Assembly: GCA_017163975.1 (NCBI GenBank)
Contig: JAFFSR010000220.1
Span: 13,224,001-13,288,000, forward strand
Reading direction: 5' to 3'
Length of the DNA: 64,000 bases
Origin: Anastatus disparis
Taxonomy: Eukaryota; Arthropoda; Insecta; Hymenoptera; Eupelmidae
Below the pieces are notes generated by a model, which was not told where the DNA came from, made no database searches, and saw only the letters and a program-made list of their open reading frames with translations. The first letter of the stretch is position 1; every line of letters begins with the position of its first letter. Shown here piece after piece: positions 1-13,619 of the stretch. Made by a program: the position numbers and the translations under genes.

Positions 1-2339
1 TGGAAGAGATAAATAACGGAATTGTAAATTTTTGATTTAACTATGAAATATAAATCGTCATATTAGCTATTCCGAAAGGCATATAGAATTCTATTAAATA
101 TTGCGCTTCTTTTGTTGTAAACAAAAATATCTTTTTTTTTTTAAATTAAATTTTAAGTAGAAAAATTATCGAACTTAAGCTTAGAAAGTTTTTACCAACG
201 TCATTAAGTTAATCTATTATATCTTTGGAGTCGCCTTTTATTAGAAACCAAAATAATTAATCATTGAAAAAAATTCTGTAAAATATTTTTTTTAAGTAAA
301 AAACTTTTTTATAAATCGATAAACATATTAAAAATATAAATAAAATAATTTTTTCTTGCATAATATTTTATGCAATTGAAAAACTTAAAGAGTTTATAGT
401 TGAACTTTAAGCTAAATAAACCAAGTGCCAATTTCTCAGCAGCCCAATTTCTTCTTTCAACTCAAACAAGTATTCATTTAAATTCAACAATTTTAATCCC
501 AAAAGGAAAAAGTAAAAGGAATCAATTTAGAAGAGTTAAATTCGTAGAGGCCCTTGATATCATACAAAGACCCGATTGAAATTCATATATCCGCAATACA
601 TGTTTTGCCACGTTTCTTTTATACACACCGCACTGTATACTCAAGCTGCGAGGAGATTCGAGATTTTTTTTTTCCATTTTTTTCTTCACACACACAAACT
701 TCTTTTTTTTCCTCCGCTGGATTCAAGGAGCCACTTCAGTGTATCTCGGCAAAATTTTCAAGTACCTTCTGTGTGAGATTTCTTTTTTAAGAGGATGGCT
801 TTATAGACTTTGATCAATTTAGGTTGAGATTTATAGTTTGTTACTATAGGAATTTAAGATTTAAAAATCTTTTTGCTAGTTTTTTTCTTTTTATTGCATG
901 GTTTTGAGTATGCAAAAAAGTGTTGATAAGCTTCGAAGAGTTTTTAATATAAATTTCGGTTATGTGAAATTTTCGCGTTAACTCAACGTATAAATTTTTT
1001 TATATAATTATATTAATGAATCTTGAAATAGCCTTTTTAAAAGTAAATTAGTTCATACAACAATGACAATATAAAATTGAAATCAAAACTCTATTTTTCT
1101 TATTGATAGTCTTATTTACTTAATAATATAAGATTAAAGTTATTAATCGAATATTAATAATGAATGTAAATTAATAAACAAATCGATTTCGATTTTATAA
1201 TTTAATATTAAAATTTTAAAACTTATTTATGCGTAATATCAAGTAATTTACCAAAATTATTGATTTTATTTGTTAAATAAGTATACATTTCATCATACAA
1301 TACATCACGATATATTGAATAAGAACATCACGATATTTGTAATGCATTTGATAATTAAAGAATTTATAACAATTGTCGAGTAACAATCAATAAACCAGCC
1401 AATGACAACAATAAAATTGAACGACTAAAATGTATATGAATATATTAATATCTTTTTGCCTCTTTTTTTTCAATAACGTTAAAATCGAATATTGAAGCCG
1501 CGTTTCGAGCTAAAACACAATATGTATTGAATTAAACTTTTGTTATGATGACAAATACGGCATTGTAATCATTTAACCGTTGCAAAATCCATCACGACAT
1601 AAACACTAAATTTGTCATACAATAAACAATCTGTTATATATGGTACTTTGATAAACATATACTTGCTACTGCATAATATAATGATACGCGATTGCGTTTG
1701 TCGCAAACATTTAATTGAACTATGATATACAATAAATAGTATCTATCTATCTATCTAACTATCACAAAAACATGTATATATGAATCTAGCTGCTCCATAA
1801 TGTTCAATTTGAAATTTGTGTGAAATTTGAATTTTTATTGTTTTGCGAATGTAGGCTAAAGTGCAACAATAAACGATTTATGTTTCTTATTCTTGTTTAA
1901 TTTTTTCAACTTATTGATTTTATGATTGATACAAATTATTTTTATGATTTTATAATTTTAATAGGCTTTTTTAATTATTCGGTTTTTAGAGTATATATTG
2001 TATTCATTGAATTTTATTTATCGATTAATTAAAAAAAAAAGATAATAAACTACCAATCAATTGTTTACGTCATTTCGTATACATTTCAACTCCATCACAA
2101 CAATTCACTTAACGTATCTAAAGTTAGCGTATATACAAATAGAGATCCGAAAACTTTATCCTATTTTTACAAAACTAAATAACAAACAAAACTTAAATCA
2201 ACATTAACCAACTGATAAAGCAAAACCCATAGAATGTTTATCTGAATTGTATCCAAAAATATCAGAATTTCTTCACTGAAACAGTATTTTCGACCCTAAA
2301 ATTAAGAAAAAAAAGTCGTAAAATAAATGATCTCTTTCT
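1..2339. other. AT-rich non-coding DNA
   Basis: No gene is seen. The stretch is made of A- and T-runs with stops in all frames; the two overlapping frames at 554-790 are poly-T/CA translations (Phe, Ser and His runs). A short (ATCT)n run lies near 1740-1760. No inverted repeats or tRNA-like boxes were noticed. Confidence 0.7.
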
Positions 2340-2700
2340 CTCCTATGCCCACGTGTCCTTCAAACAATTAAATCGAAAAACGAGCTCATCACAAGTATAA
2401 ACATCACGCGCACTATACACGTATATATATATATATATATATAACTTTCATCTACACAATTGTAAGCCAAGATAATCGAATCAAGTTGTCTTAAAAGAGA
2501 ACCGATCGTTGTATCCATCTTTACTATCGTTTGACCCCTACAGTATCGTTAAAATTACTCTCTCTCTCGCGCACCATATGAACTCGTATTAAGTGTTGAC
2601 TGGACCCCCGACAGTTTTTAACAGCTTGAAAATAAAATGAATTATATATGTATCGCGTGCATCTGTTGTTTATCTTCTGGCGCGATGCTTTTATTGATTA
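2340..2700. other. Strand-composition switch patch at 2.5 kb
   Basis: The plus strand changes from C-rich (2341-2400: C16, G7) to mildly G-rich (2641-2700: G12, C9). Between them lie a (TA)n run at 2422-2443, a CT run near 2558-2569 and several CpGs. This is a weak member of the repeated pattern described in the findings. Function unknown; it could mark bidirectional transcription or replication initiation, which is inference only. Confidence 0.35.
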
Positions 2701-5549
2701 TTATTTTCTCCGGGGCTTTATTTTCACGATTATCATCATGATGCTGATGATGATTAAAGTGAACTTTTCATAATTGTTTATTTTAACTTCATTTTTAAAT
2801 TTTTAACTGCGGTCAGAAAATAGATATTATTATTTCATGCTTTATTTTAATTTGAAATTTTTCCATAGGATGAGAAACGTTATTGATTGTGATGATATAA
2901 TTAAAATCGTAAATGGTACTCAATTTTAGAAATTTAAATAAGTTAAATATTAAAATAATGATGGAAAAATATGTTTTTGTAATTAATGCCATGAAATTTT
3001 AAACATTCGATACATTATGAGAATTACTTTATTATTTAAATTAGATTTTTAAAAATTAAATGAGAAATATAAAACTTAAAAATATGAATTGATTAATAAG
3101 TAACTATTTGTAAGAAAATCTCAATAAATGTAATCTTGAATATCTCGAAAACTAATGAGCCTTCTGAGTTGTCTAAAAAACCCATCTAATATGCATTAGA
3201 ATGCTATAACTTTTTGAAATTTTAAAGCAATTAATGGGGATTAACTTGGATTATCGAGGATCGTAAATGAATGATTTTTTTTCACAATCGTCATTTTTTT
3301 CAGATAAATGTTGTCAAAATGATTTTGAAAATTTAACTGAATTTAGTTATCTAGCAACAATCCATTAAAATTTCATTAAGTTGTATTAATTAGTTTCAGA
3401 GCAATAGACACTGATTAATAAATGTGACGCGATGGTTATCTAAAAATAAACTACCATAGAAAAATAAAACTGAGTTTTAAAAATCGAAAAATCGATACAA
3501 AACAAAAGCGCAGCAACTAGAATTTTGATATACTATTTTTCAATTGGAAAAAATAAGGAAGGAAGGCTATGTTTTTGGATAAAAATTGGTCAATCTATTC
3601 TCAAGATACAAACACGTATATACCAAGACATCTACTATCACAATTTCCTCTATGAAAAAGTAATGAAAATAAATATTTTTGATACTATTTATAATGAAAA
3701 GATTAATTTTTTTTATTTTCCCGGTTTCAGTTTTTTTCTATCGATGAAAACCTTGGAATTAAAGTAAAAATTCCAGATCATCGTGTCAAATAAGTAAATT
3801 ATTCAAATATAATACTTTAAGGTTATTTTTAGAAACACCTATTGATCTTAACATCTTATAAAATAGAATTGTCAGTGGGATAAATGAGTTAAAATAATGA
3901 CAAAAGAAATATTTTAAGTTAAATTACAAAAAAGCTTTAGCTGATGTGTATATTTTAATTCAATACTTTTTTAATAAGCAGAAATATGTAAAATATACAT
4001 CTACGTTCAGCTGTGATACGAATGTAAATTTAACAAATTCGGCATAAAAAGATAAATTGAATTTAGCAATAATTTCCTATAAATTATTAATCAACGTTAA
4101 AAATTATTCTGGCATATTCTCGTTTAATTTAAATAAATATTCAAACAGCAACTATAAAATTTTATATTTATAATTAATCAAAATACGCTCTATAAATAAA
4201 TTATGATGATAAAAAAAAAATAAGGAAATAAGTTAAACCTCACAGTGAACGACAACAGGAAAAGCTTTGAGAGAAAAAAAAAGAAGGTAATGTTTTCTCT
4301 GATTCCTAATGGCACATGTTAATAACGTTAAGTAATCGTCCTGGATTCAACAGGTTTTAAAACTAGTATGGTTCTTTCATGCCATAAATTAAATAGTCTT
4401 TATTCTGTCTCTCTCTGTCTCTCTGTCTTTCTTTCCCTTCCCCCCTTAACCGAAAAATCAAATGCAACTAACTTGATTTTAGAATGCAACTTTTACTTTT
4501 AGAAAGACGTACATTAGAGAAAAAAAATTTTTTTTTCTCAAGTGTCCATTTTAATTCGACATGCCCTAGATTTTGGGAAAATGTGGTTTGTATGAAAAAT
4601 AAAAAGATTAATAAATTTGTATAGACGTACTAAAAAGGTCAAACTTAAAAATTATCATTTATGTTTAAAAATCTCAGCTAAGTATTAAATGAATTCATTG
4701 AAAAAATAAAGTTTTAAAATATGTACATCTTCAATTATAATTTTAAAATTAGCTTTGATGAAGAAACAGGCTAACAGGTAAAAAAAAGTAATCTGTATTT
4801 ATGTTTACTTTCTTCTATTAGAATTTTATAAACGCATAAATCATCTCCGATGCATCGTCTTTTCATAATAATTTAAAGTTTAAATAATAATTACGATTCG
4901 AGTTTAAAAGGTCGAAAATTTACGCTATTTTACCATTATAATTTTTTTTATAAAAAATAATATCAAATCTACATGAATTTTCAATATATGTACTTCACAA
5001 AATCAAAATTTTTCATCTTATCTTTGAATAAAATATAAGAAAAGAAATTGAAAAAAGTATATTTTACTTTTTGAAAAGAAACATGAGAAAAATATTATTT
5101 GGAATTGTGAATAAAATATAAGGAAAATGTAAGTATGTGTGCCAGAAATATATAAAATATGAGTACTACGTCCAACATATTGTAAAAGCAGTCATAAAAG
5201 TTATAAGGAAGCACCTTCGAACTGTGCCCGTTTACGATTCCCGCCTATATCTACAGTTATAAAAATGGACTTAATTCTGGCTGTCCTAAATTGATTCTAA
5301 AATACTTTTTACTTTTATTAGTATTGTTTAATGTCATTTTTTAATTTATTTAAAAGTAGTTTTATTTTCTTCTTTTCGAGACCTTTGAAACTAGTAGTTT
5401 TGGAGTTTTAATGACTTTTTAACATACTTTGAACAAAAATTAAAAGATGCCTTACAAACAAGTGTTAATATAAAAATTAACAGAATTAATTTAAATTTAT
5501 ATACTATAAGCATTAATAGAAAAAAAATAAAAAAGAATGTTACGATTTA
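2701..5549. other. AT-rich non-coding DNA
   Basis: No gene is seen. An imperfect palindrome of ATCATC/GATGAT words occurs at about 2730-2756 and a CT/CTGT tract at about 4400-4440. The 80-codon frame at 3525-3767 has no recognisable domain and ordinary AT-rich composition. Confidence 0.7.
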
Positions 5550-5560
5550 ATTTAAAATAA

Positions 5561-5800
5561 ACACGGTAACTTTTTTTTCAAATTTCTTTTTTTTTTTTTT
5601 TTTTTTGTTTAACGTCGCTGTATTAATGCTATCATTGCGATACTTGTTTGCGACGGAGGTTTCTCAGTGTATTTGTGAACAAAGCACATATATCGTATAT
5701 AGCGGTGCTTGTATCAATCAGTTGCTGCGAGCGGGATTCGAACTCGGATCCTCGAGACTATCAATCCATCGCTCTACCGACTGAGCCACTGACGGCCTCT
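5561..5800 (-). mobile_element. tRNA-derived SINE, copy 1
   Basis: Read on the minus strand, the head is tRNA-like. The A box (TGGCTCAGTCGG) is the complement of 5777-5788 and the B box (GTTCGAATCC) the complement of 5734-5743. A body shared with six other copies follows: GATACAAGCACC-like, CTTTGTTCACAAA-like and ACAGCGACGTT-like blocks. A poly-A tail, seen as a T-run at about 5587-5606, ends it. The 11 bp word ATTTAAAATAA flanks the element at 5550-5560 and 5801-5811 and is a good target-site duplication. That pattern implies pol III transcription and LINE-dependent retroposition. The long tail suggests a fairly young copy. Confidence 0.85.
5734..5788 (-). promoter_or_regulatory. Internal pol III A and B boxes of SINE copy 1
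   Basis: TGGCTCAGTCGG (complement of 5777-5788) fits the A-box consensus, and GTTCGAATCC (complement of 5734-5743) fits the B-box consensus. Their spacing matches a tRNA gene. This is one of the least degraded promoters among the seven copies, so it could still be transcribed. Confidence 0.65.
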
Positions 5801-5999
5801 ATTTAAAATAACTTGCATGAAAAGTTTGCTAATAAATGATTCGATTTTCTTTGAATTATTGAGATTTTAGTTTTTTATTATAAATATTAATATTCTTAAA
5901 CTATACTCAAAGAATTGCATTATTAAAATACTTTTTTATAGCACACACTAGATCCTATAAAGCTTGCTATTAAAAAGCCTATTTTCTTTTTATCGATAC

Positions 6000-6780
6000 T
6001 GCTCAAAGACAAAACCAAATACAACGATCTTGCCCTCGTAAAACGATTCATTTCGTTTTTACTGCAGTTGCCGTATATTCCACACGGAAAATTTTTTCTC
6101 TTCCTAATCATAAAAGTTAAATCAAAGATACATCCGTACAAGATGTACATACACAAAGCTTTGGCGTATGTATATATATAAATGCGACCCTTCCGTTCCG
6201 TCGCGTGCGAAAATCTTTCAGCTATATAAAATCTTGATACTCTGATGGGAATTCCACTTAACGATGCGCTCGCGCACATGCACAGACACACACATGTACA
6301 CATACGTGATTATCAAGAGAGATTCCTTCCTTCTCTCTAAAACATGAAAGCGTGACTTCTCGACAAACCCTCTATATACACACGTGTATTACACGAAAAA
6401 AAAATAAAATAAAGGCCAATCGAGTCTTTTTATACTTTGCTTAGAAAATCTTCTCTCCTCCTCCTTCTTATTCTTCTTCTTTAGTTATTTTTTTTTGTTT
6501 ATATGCCTCTAGGCAAACAACAAGAGTATGACCCTATCTTTGCTATTGCACGATGATGCAATGTATACCGCTTCGTATATAATAGGAAAAGAGGCGGATG
6601 GATATGGTTTTGCCTTTTTTTTTAAACGGCTTATTGCTATACGCTTTAACTTCCTCTATATAAATATATATATGTGTGTATGTGCGATCGTTGATGTTTG
6701 CTGTCTTGTGGGAATATAAAAAAGAAAAAGAGAGAGGGCGGATTTTTTGTTTGGATGGGGTCGAGATGATAAGGTTCACG
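6000..6780. other. Strand-composition switch patch at 6.4 kb
   Basis: Left row 6001-6060 has C15 and G7; right row 6721-6780 has C4 and G22. The core holds CA/TG-rich DNA, several TATATA motifs (around 6171-6182, 6373-6380 and 6658-6672), CT tracts at about 6450-6480 and a GA tract at 6728-6738. A 126-codon minus-strand frame at 5923-6303 runs through it. It starts in a (CA)n tract that encodes a Cys run and has no domain, so I do not call it a gene. Confidence 0.55.
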
Positions 6781-7629
6781 TAAGTACAGAAAAATAAACG
6801 TATGAAAAGCGCTAAGGATTAAACGTTGATGAAAGACTAAATTAAACAATGCGTATAAGCATAAGAGAAAATTAGTATTAGGGTAATATTTGTATAATTT
6901 AAGAATTTTTAAATAAATAGATTCTTTATTTAAAATCAAATTTTAACTCATTTATTTAAAACTTCATTTTAAAAATAAACGTAAATAGATATAAATAAAT
7001 TTTATTACCTAATGATATAAAAAATTATAATGGACCAAATGATACGGGAAGAGCTAAATTATTAAATATTAACTAACCCAAAAAGTAGACGTAAAATTTA
7101 TGTACTTATGAAGATATAATGCTCCCTTTGGGAGAGAAAACTGTGCAGTTTGCAAAAGTTTACAAATTTTATAACATATGGGAGGTATTCGGTATAACTT
7201 CCGAAGTTCAATTTATCAGTTCGTGTACCTATATATAGACGTATATACATTGTATTATAGTGTCGTATTCTTTGCTAACTTCTTCTTTATTCTCTATTGT
7301 CAGTTGGAAACTTATGTATTGTCTTGGCAAGCAACTATGCCGCATCTTTTGTATCATTGATCTACAATCTTGTATGACCCAGAAATATTGCTAAAATTTT
7401 TCTTTTTTTTTTACTAAGAAACAATACATGTCAAGTATGTTGTTCTTTTATTTGCTATGTCTTGCGTACAACTTTTATGAAACTTTGAAATTTACAAAGA
7501 ATTTATTTGTTATTCAAGGAAACCAAAATTTTATTATTAATTTTCAATTTTCAATTTGATTCTTTAAGGTAGATGGACTTTTTTTAGATTCGTGTACTAA
7601 AATTAACTAATTTAATTCTTCTAATTTCT
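6781..7629. other. AT-rich non-coding DNA
   Basis: Nothing gene-like is seen. The frame at 7178-7360 is short and has no domain. Confidence 0.7.
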
Positions 7630-7642
7630 TATATTAAGATTT

Positions 7643-7844
7643 ACTTCCTCTAATTTTATTTAACGTCACTGTATTTCAACTGTCATTGCAATGCTTAATT
7701 AGCGATAGAAATTGTCGGTATGTTTGTGAACAAAGCTCATGTAACATACAGCGATGCTTGTATCAATCAGCCGAGAGCGGGATTCGAACTCGGAGCCTCG
7801 AGATTACGAATCCATCGCTCTACCAAATGAGCCACTGAGACCTC
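7643..7844 (-). mobile_element. tRNA-derived SINE, copy 2
   Basis: This is the same family as copy 1, on the minus strand. The A box is the complement of 7823-7834 (degraded to TGGCTCATTTGG) and the B box GTTCGAATCC the complement of 7780-7789. The 13 bp word TATATTAAGATTT flanks it exactly at 7630-7642 and 7845-7857 and is an unambiguous target-site duplication. It sets the family's 5' end at AGAGGTC and its 3' end at the A-rich tail after ACGTTAAATAAAATT. The tail here is short and not a pure A-run. Confidence 0.9.
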
Positions 7845-7857
7845 TATATTAAGATTT

Positions 7858-8459
7858 TATCATTTTCTTTATTTTTGTTTAGAGTTTATTAAATATTAAA
7901 GTACAAAAATAATGTACAAATTGTAGAAATAAAATTTATGAAAATTTTATTCCTCAAAATTTATGAAAAACCTCTAAATGATCGTGGGAAATTTTTATTT
8001 ACACAAATCATTATTTGAAATCATTATGAATAATGAAAAAATTATTTCATTTTAAGAGTTTTAAATTTCACACGTCACGGAAAAATATCGATAATTAATA
8101 ATACTGGAGATTCATACATACAAAATAAGTAGAACAAACTTAAAAATTAACTTCAATTTAATTTCCTACTAAATAATAAAAAAAAAAATTTATTCTATAA
8201 TTTAACTAAAAATACAAGCAAATAATCTAAGCTAACATTTCAAAGTAATATAGACGAAAAATAATATTCAAAAAGTAAACAGCCATAAATAATAGGTATG
8301 CACACATGCGCGCGTTGCATATATGTACATACGTATATAATGTAAAAGTAAAAATTGCTTGAAAATCTCCTATAATTTCAGCAGTCATATATTTTCTCTT
8401 TCTCTCATACACCTATATGCCCTCAATTTCCGAGCTATATATAGAACCGCACATAACTT
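7858..8459. other. AT-rich non-coding DNA
   Basis: No gene is seen. A small CpG/GCGCGC cluster lies at about 8305-8316. Confidence 0.7.
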
Positions 8460-8820
8460 TTAAAGACTTAGTAACCCCCCTACCACCACCTCTGTACATA
8501 ACCTCTAAGGAATTTTACATACTTATCATCTCTATATAACAATTTCTGTTTTTCGTTTACACACATCACGCACAGGCAAATTATGAAACTACAAAATGAA
8601 GAAATAAAATGCTAAGTCTGCATTATGCATAATTTTAGAAATTAAATAGAAAATGGAAAATTTTAATGTTACTTCGAAAAAATAAGAAAATAGCGATTTC
8701 TTGTTACTAATAAAGTCAAGCGATGAATGGCTGACAGTTTTAACTTTTTTAACCGAAATCTTAAATCTTTGTAAGAGAGTTAAAACGAATGCCTTAGTTA
8801 ATTGAAATTGGTGGTCCTTC
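8460..8820. other. Strand-composition switch patch at 8.6 kb
   Basis: Row 8461-8520 has C19 and G5, with a CCCCCC run and CCACCACC; row 8761-8820 has G12 and C7. TATATATAG lies just left, at about 8433-8441. No gene is seen in it. Confidence 0.4.
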
Positions 8821-9179
8821 TTTTCCAGTCCGAGGGAATCTACTTCTTCTCTCTTTTTTTTCGGTGCTAAGAGATAAGGTGATTTATTCTCTTATAAGAA
8901 AAAGTCTCAGAGGTATCTATACTCTTTTATTTTTCTCTTGCCAGTGACTAGATCTATTATACTATTTTATTTTTCTCTTCAATTTCGTAATTTTTCAGTT
9001 GAGTTAAAAATCTCTAAATTTTGGTTTATTGTTACTTTTTTTTAAACATAATATTAAAATATAAATTAAAAATTTTTATAAAAATTACAAAAAAAAAAAA
9101 TAAATATGAGTTTTTTTAATTTATAAAAATTTAACTCTAATTTATTTGTTCTAATAAAAGTGAAGTATAAAAATGAAAT

Positions 9180-9840
9180 AACGGAAATAACCCTCCCGAA
9201 AGTTACATAACAATACCATAAAATGTTCATTGAACCCGAAACGAAGACAATATCCTCAATGCCAAAAAGCGTAAAACGTAATAAAAGAGCGAAAAACCTC
9301 AAGAAAAACATAAACGTTACACACACACGCAGACGTCAACAAAATTGTTTTAATACATCATTGACAAACGACTTGCTCGTAAATCGTTCAAACTTTAAAA
9401 ACATTGTATAATTTCGTCTTACATATACAGAGCGAATTAAAAATTTGAACTTACGGTTCATCTTCGTCGAGAACACAATTTCAATTTTTCTCTCTCGTTC
9501 ATGTAACCACACAAGAAAATAAAGTATAACAAGTTCCCAGAGGAAAGACAGAGATATGAGATCGTATATTTTTCTTTGCTTATTCGTGTTTTTTCTTTCC
9601 TTTCATCCCCCTTTTGTACTATAAACACATTTTACATGGAAGTGACGAGAAGAGAGAAAAAAAAGGGTAACAGGTATACGGGTGGTATGGAAAATAAGAA
9701 GACGCTACTGTTTGTGTACAGCTTGAAGAGGATTCTTTTATCTATGTGTCGCTTTGTTAAACTAACAATGTATTTATTTGAACTTTGACACTCTGGTTAC
9801 TGGGTTGAAGGATACGCTTGTACTTGTCTTAGTTATGGAA
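9180..9840. other. Strand-composition switch patch at 9.6 kb
   Basis: Row 9181-9240 has C15 and G7; row 9781-9840 has G15 and C9. The centre carries CA repeats (9321-9330), a CT tract and A-runs. Short frames on both strands (9066-9326 and 9223-9411) are composition artefacts: one is Phe-rich and the other Lys/Asn-rich. Confidence 0.4.
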
Positions 9841-10259
9841 AATTTAAGGTTGCTTGAAAATAGCTGCTTGTTTCCAGCAAAAATAAATATAGAAAATTTT
9901 TAAATATCGTTCTTTACAAGAATAGAAAAAAATTTCTAACAAATGTTTATGAAAAAAAAAAGAAATTTCTTATGCTCGTTTATTAAATATTTCTTCTATC
10001 TTAACAAATAACGTATTTTAGTTTAGAATTCATTTTTTGATAATTTATTTAAATTTTTCTAAAATTGAACTAAAATTAAAATACATGCAACCAAAGCAAT
10101 CAACACAATATACAATTTACATTAATTTAAGCTACATAATAGTAATAATATTTGCAGTTTAAATTAAAATTTTAAATACAGAACAAAAATTTATTATTAT
10201 CTAACAACCATCCCATTTATATATATAATTTAAAGTTCTAAAACGATTTTGGCATTGAA

Positions 10260-10930
10260 ATCAAACACGGTACTTCTTGTCCATCTTTACTTTAAGAAAT
10301 CATCCTATAGGCCGCGCATAAATTACAAATTATACGCTCGACTCTTCAACACTGCCGGTCTAATGTTTTAAAGTCACTTTTTTCCGACTCTCTCTCTCTC
10401 TCTCTCTACTTTCAGCATTTATCCTTTATTCTCTTCTTCTTTTATATACATACACACAAACAAAAGAAATAAAAGATGAAAAAGAAAAAAAAAAGAGAAA
10501 AAGTATTTCGCACAGCTACATAGCAGCAATTTACGAGGAGCAAGCAACAACAGTTCCAAGGTTGCGAAAAACTTTCAAGAACGTTTCTTCTTCTTCTTCT
10601 TTCTTTCTTTCTTCTTCTTCTTCATCTTGTCTGTTGGTTGGTGTGTGCACCAGCTGCGATTTTATTCTCTTATATAGCTTTTTACTAAAGTTGATGGTAT
10701 GAAGAGAGAGAGAGAAAGATTGAAATGAATAAATAAGAATTCAAAAGGGTGGAAAGATGTTGACGAGAGAGAATCGAAGAAAATGAGGTGGGAGAGGTGA
10801 AGGATATGGTTAAAAGTACGAAGATTATGTAAAATTTTCGAATACGTAATTTTTCCCTCTATTCCTTTTTTTTCTTCTTTGGACACTTAGTTATTGCGTG
10901 GAAATGCACGAAGTATAATTTTATATTGCT
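10260..10930. other. Strand-composition switch patch at 10.6 kb
   Basis: Row 10261-10320 has C16 and G8; row 10741-10800 has G24 and C3, one of the strongest contrasts in the window. On the left lie a (TC)n run at about 10389-10407 and an A-rich purine block at 10470-10502. In the core are TTCTTC tracts at 10586-10623, and on the right a (GA)n run at 10704-10714. The minus-strand frame at 10662-10886 exists because the purine-rich plus strand lacks minus-strand stops. Confidence 0.55.
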
Positions 10931-13619
10931 GTTATTATTAGTATGAAAGTTTGGAACCTGTTTATGCAATTTTAAATTTCTTTTAAGCATAGAATTTTTA
11001 ATATTTTTTTTCTACTTGATATCAGTAAAAACTTTCATAAATATTATGATGGTAATTCAAATATTTATTAAATAAATAAAATATATCAACAATACAACAG
11101 AAAAATTTATCTTCAACCAATCAAAAAATTCGATTTCCGAAAAAAAAGTACCAAACCTATATACACACATATCCATTTATTCATCCAGAAAAGTCAAGGC
11201 TCGAATAACACCCAAAAAAAAAGAAGAAATATATAAAACCGATAGCAATAGAATCAAATGGAAAAAAGAGACGAAGGGAAAAAAGAAGAAAAAAAAAAAA
11301 CAAGACCGTAAGGTTGGTCAAACGCGTTTCCGTTCGATTTCACACTTTTGCGCGCTTGGCGCATTTTCTTGTATCTTATGCCATCTCTTTCTCTTTTTCT
11401 TTGTACCTTATAGATATATTTTCCCTTCAATCTCCTTTTCTTTTGCTTTATTTTTTTTTTTCTTCTTTCTTTTTTTTTTACCCAACCTGTCAATTTCATT
11501 TCGCTTTTAAGAGCATAGAGAGAAAAGAGCGCTTTTCGTTTCGACATTGCAATATCGTGATCCTAAAATTCCGGACGTGCTTCAGACTTTTCTTATACAG
11601 TGCATGTATATATACGAGAAACTGTTCCGTGTCTTATTTTCATTCCAACAAAGTTTTGCATTGGCAAATTTTGCTACTTGTTTTATTAAATTTTTTTTTA
11701 TTATTTACTTTTTGTAAATGAATTATTGATAGTTTTTAAATTGTAGATAATAAGTACTCACCATTTGAATTATTGACAATTCAAGTTTTGGTATACGATG
11801 CCCTGAAACAAAAAAATAGGAAAATTAAATTAAATTATTTGATTTTTCAATTTATCAATTTAAAATTTTAAGTAATCAGTTTATTTAATTGAAACATAAA
11901 GTGATTAATTTTTCGTCAATCATATATCATTTTGAATTTTATTAGTATAAGCAAATTAAATTTCATGTGCAAAAACTAAAAAATGTTGTTTTTAATTTAC
12001 TTTTATCAATTGAATAAAATTTATATATTATATAGTATAAATTTTATACAAAATAAAATTTACATTACAATTTACAAAAATTGGCATTACGTTTAAAATA
12101 TCAACATCAATGATAAATCTGTAATTATCAAATGTGACAGTAAAAACATTTAATTATACAGTAGTAATGACGTATAACAAAATGTCAATGTGACAATTGT
12201 CATTAAAAAGAAATGATCGTGATGTCGAAATTTAAAGATATTTAACGATAAAATTTGAACAAAGTGTCGCCTAGATAGTTAAAAATAATCGTTCCGAGGT
12301 CTATTAAAAAACCCCTCAGTTTAGGTTTCTATTCAAATAGAAAGTTCCAAGAAGTCTGTACTGTCTCTTATATGTAGATTACAAAGATCGAGAGTAAGCT
12401 GACCCACAAATAAATAAAAAAATAAAAGAACTTCGCTCTTTCGAACTAAAGGATTACATGAGATTAACTAATCGTTAACCCCGAATTATTCAAGATTCTT
12501 TTTATACTCTGGAGATTTTCTACGTCATAATCTTGGAAATAAAAGTTTGATTTTTTATTTAAAAAAATGAAAGAGTAAGTTAATTAATAATTGTATATAT
12601 TTTCTATGAGTTTAATTAAGTACATCAAAATTTTTGGAAATGAAAAATTACAAGATGATTCCGGAAAAAGCAAAATAAATGAAGCAAAAAACGTTTTCCG
12701 AATCATTTAAATATTTCCTTAAACTCTGAGTCATATAAATATATTCAAACTTTCTTATCAAAACAGGAAGATTATTATAACACGCTCGTTTCCTTGAATA
12801 TATGAACGGCTAATTACTTCTGTACATGGAAATGTATAACAAACACATGAGAATTTCAACTATTTTCGAGATTTCACAAAAAAAATTTTCTGAATAAAGT
12901 TAACATATTTTGTAAGTTTCCATATTAAGAAATGAAATTCTGTCTTTTTTTTTCTTAAATTTACAATCTGTACATGGAATCAAATGCTTGAAATTATATC
13001 AAGTTTATTAATTCATCCGTATGCTCGAGGTAGGATGAGTCTTCCGGTTTTGATTAGGAAAACATTGTAATTTTCCAAAGTTCTTACATATTTACTGCGT
13101 CGTTATTTAATTTTATAAAGATGGAAAAGGAACTATTTAGTTCTTATTATTTTTTATAATAAACTTACATACAATAAGTCTATTATTCTATAAATAATGA
13201 GAAAAAAACAGATTTAAATGGATTCAGAAAATCAAGAACTTGGATATGGAAATGTAAATTATTTAAAAAAACTATGTTAAAAATATGAGAAAACATTCAT
13301 ATTTTTTAATAATTTTGTATATCTCATTGATAATGAACTACTGTGTACTATTATTCTTCTTAATATTAAAAAAAATATTAATCACGTAATTATATTTACA
13401 ATCATCTTTAAGATAACTGTACTAAATCATCCTATAACTGTAAAATTCAATAAAAAAAAATTTATGATTATCATCCTCCATAAGCGACTCCGGTGCCTTT
13501 TAAACTTTCGTTAAAAAGTGATCAGCTGAAAAATTTTCAAGAAAATACAGGAGCGTTTTAAACTATCAATAAACTTATTTCCCATTCACGTTATAATTAA
13601 ATCATAAAAAATAAATAAC
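10931..13619. other. AT-rich non-coding DNA with a pyrimidine tract at 11.4 kb
   Basis: No gene is seen. A dense pyrimidine block runs from about 11380 to 11482. It produces a Phe/Ser-rich 135-codon plus-strand frame at 11314-11721 and a Lys/Arg-rich minus-strand frame at 11254-11547, both of which I read as artefacts. The rest is A/T-rich with no repeats above noise. Confidence 0.65.

Noticed and set aside
2730..2756. Palindromic ATCATC/GATGAT cluster
   Set aside because: Short, imperfect and close to a simple trinucleotide repeat.
5923..6303. 126-codon minus-strand frame with a Cys-rich start
   Set aside because: The Cys run comes from a (CA)n tract; the remainder shows no domain, and the frame overlaps a switch patch that favours open frames.
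11314..11721. 135-codon plus-strand frame
   Set aside because: It is dominated by Phe and Ser from a pyrimidine block and overlaps a Lys/Arg-rich frame on the other strand.
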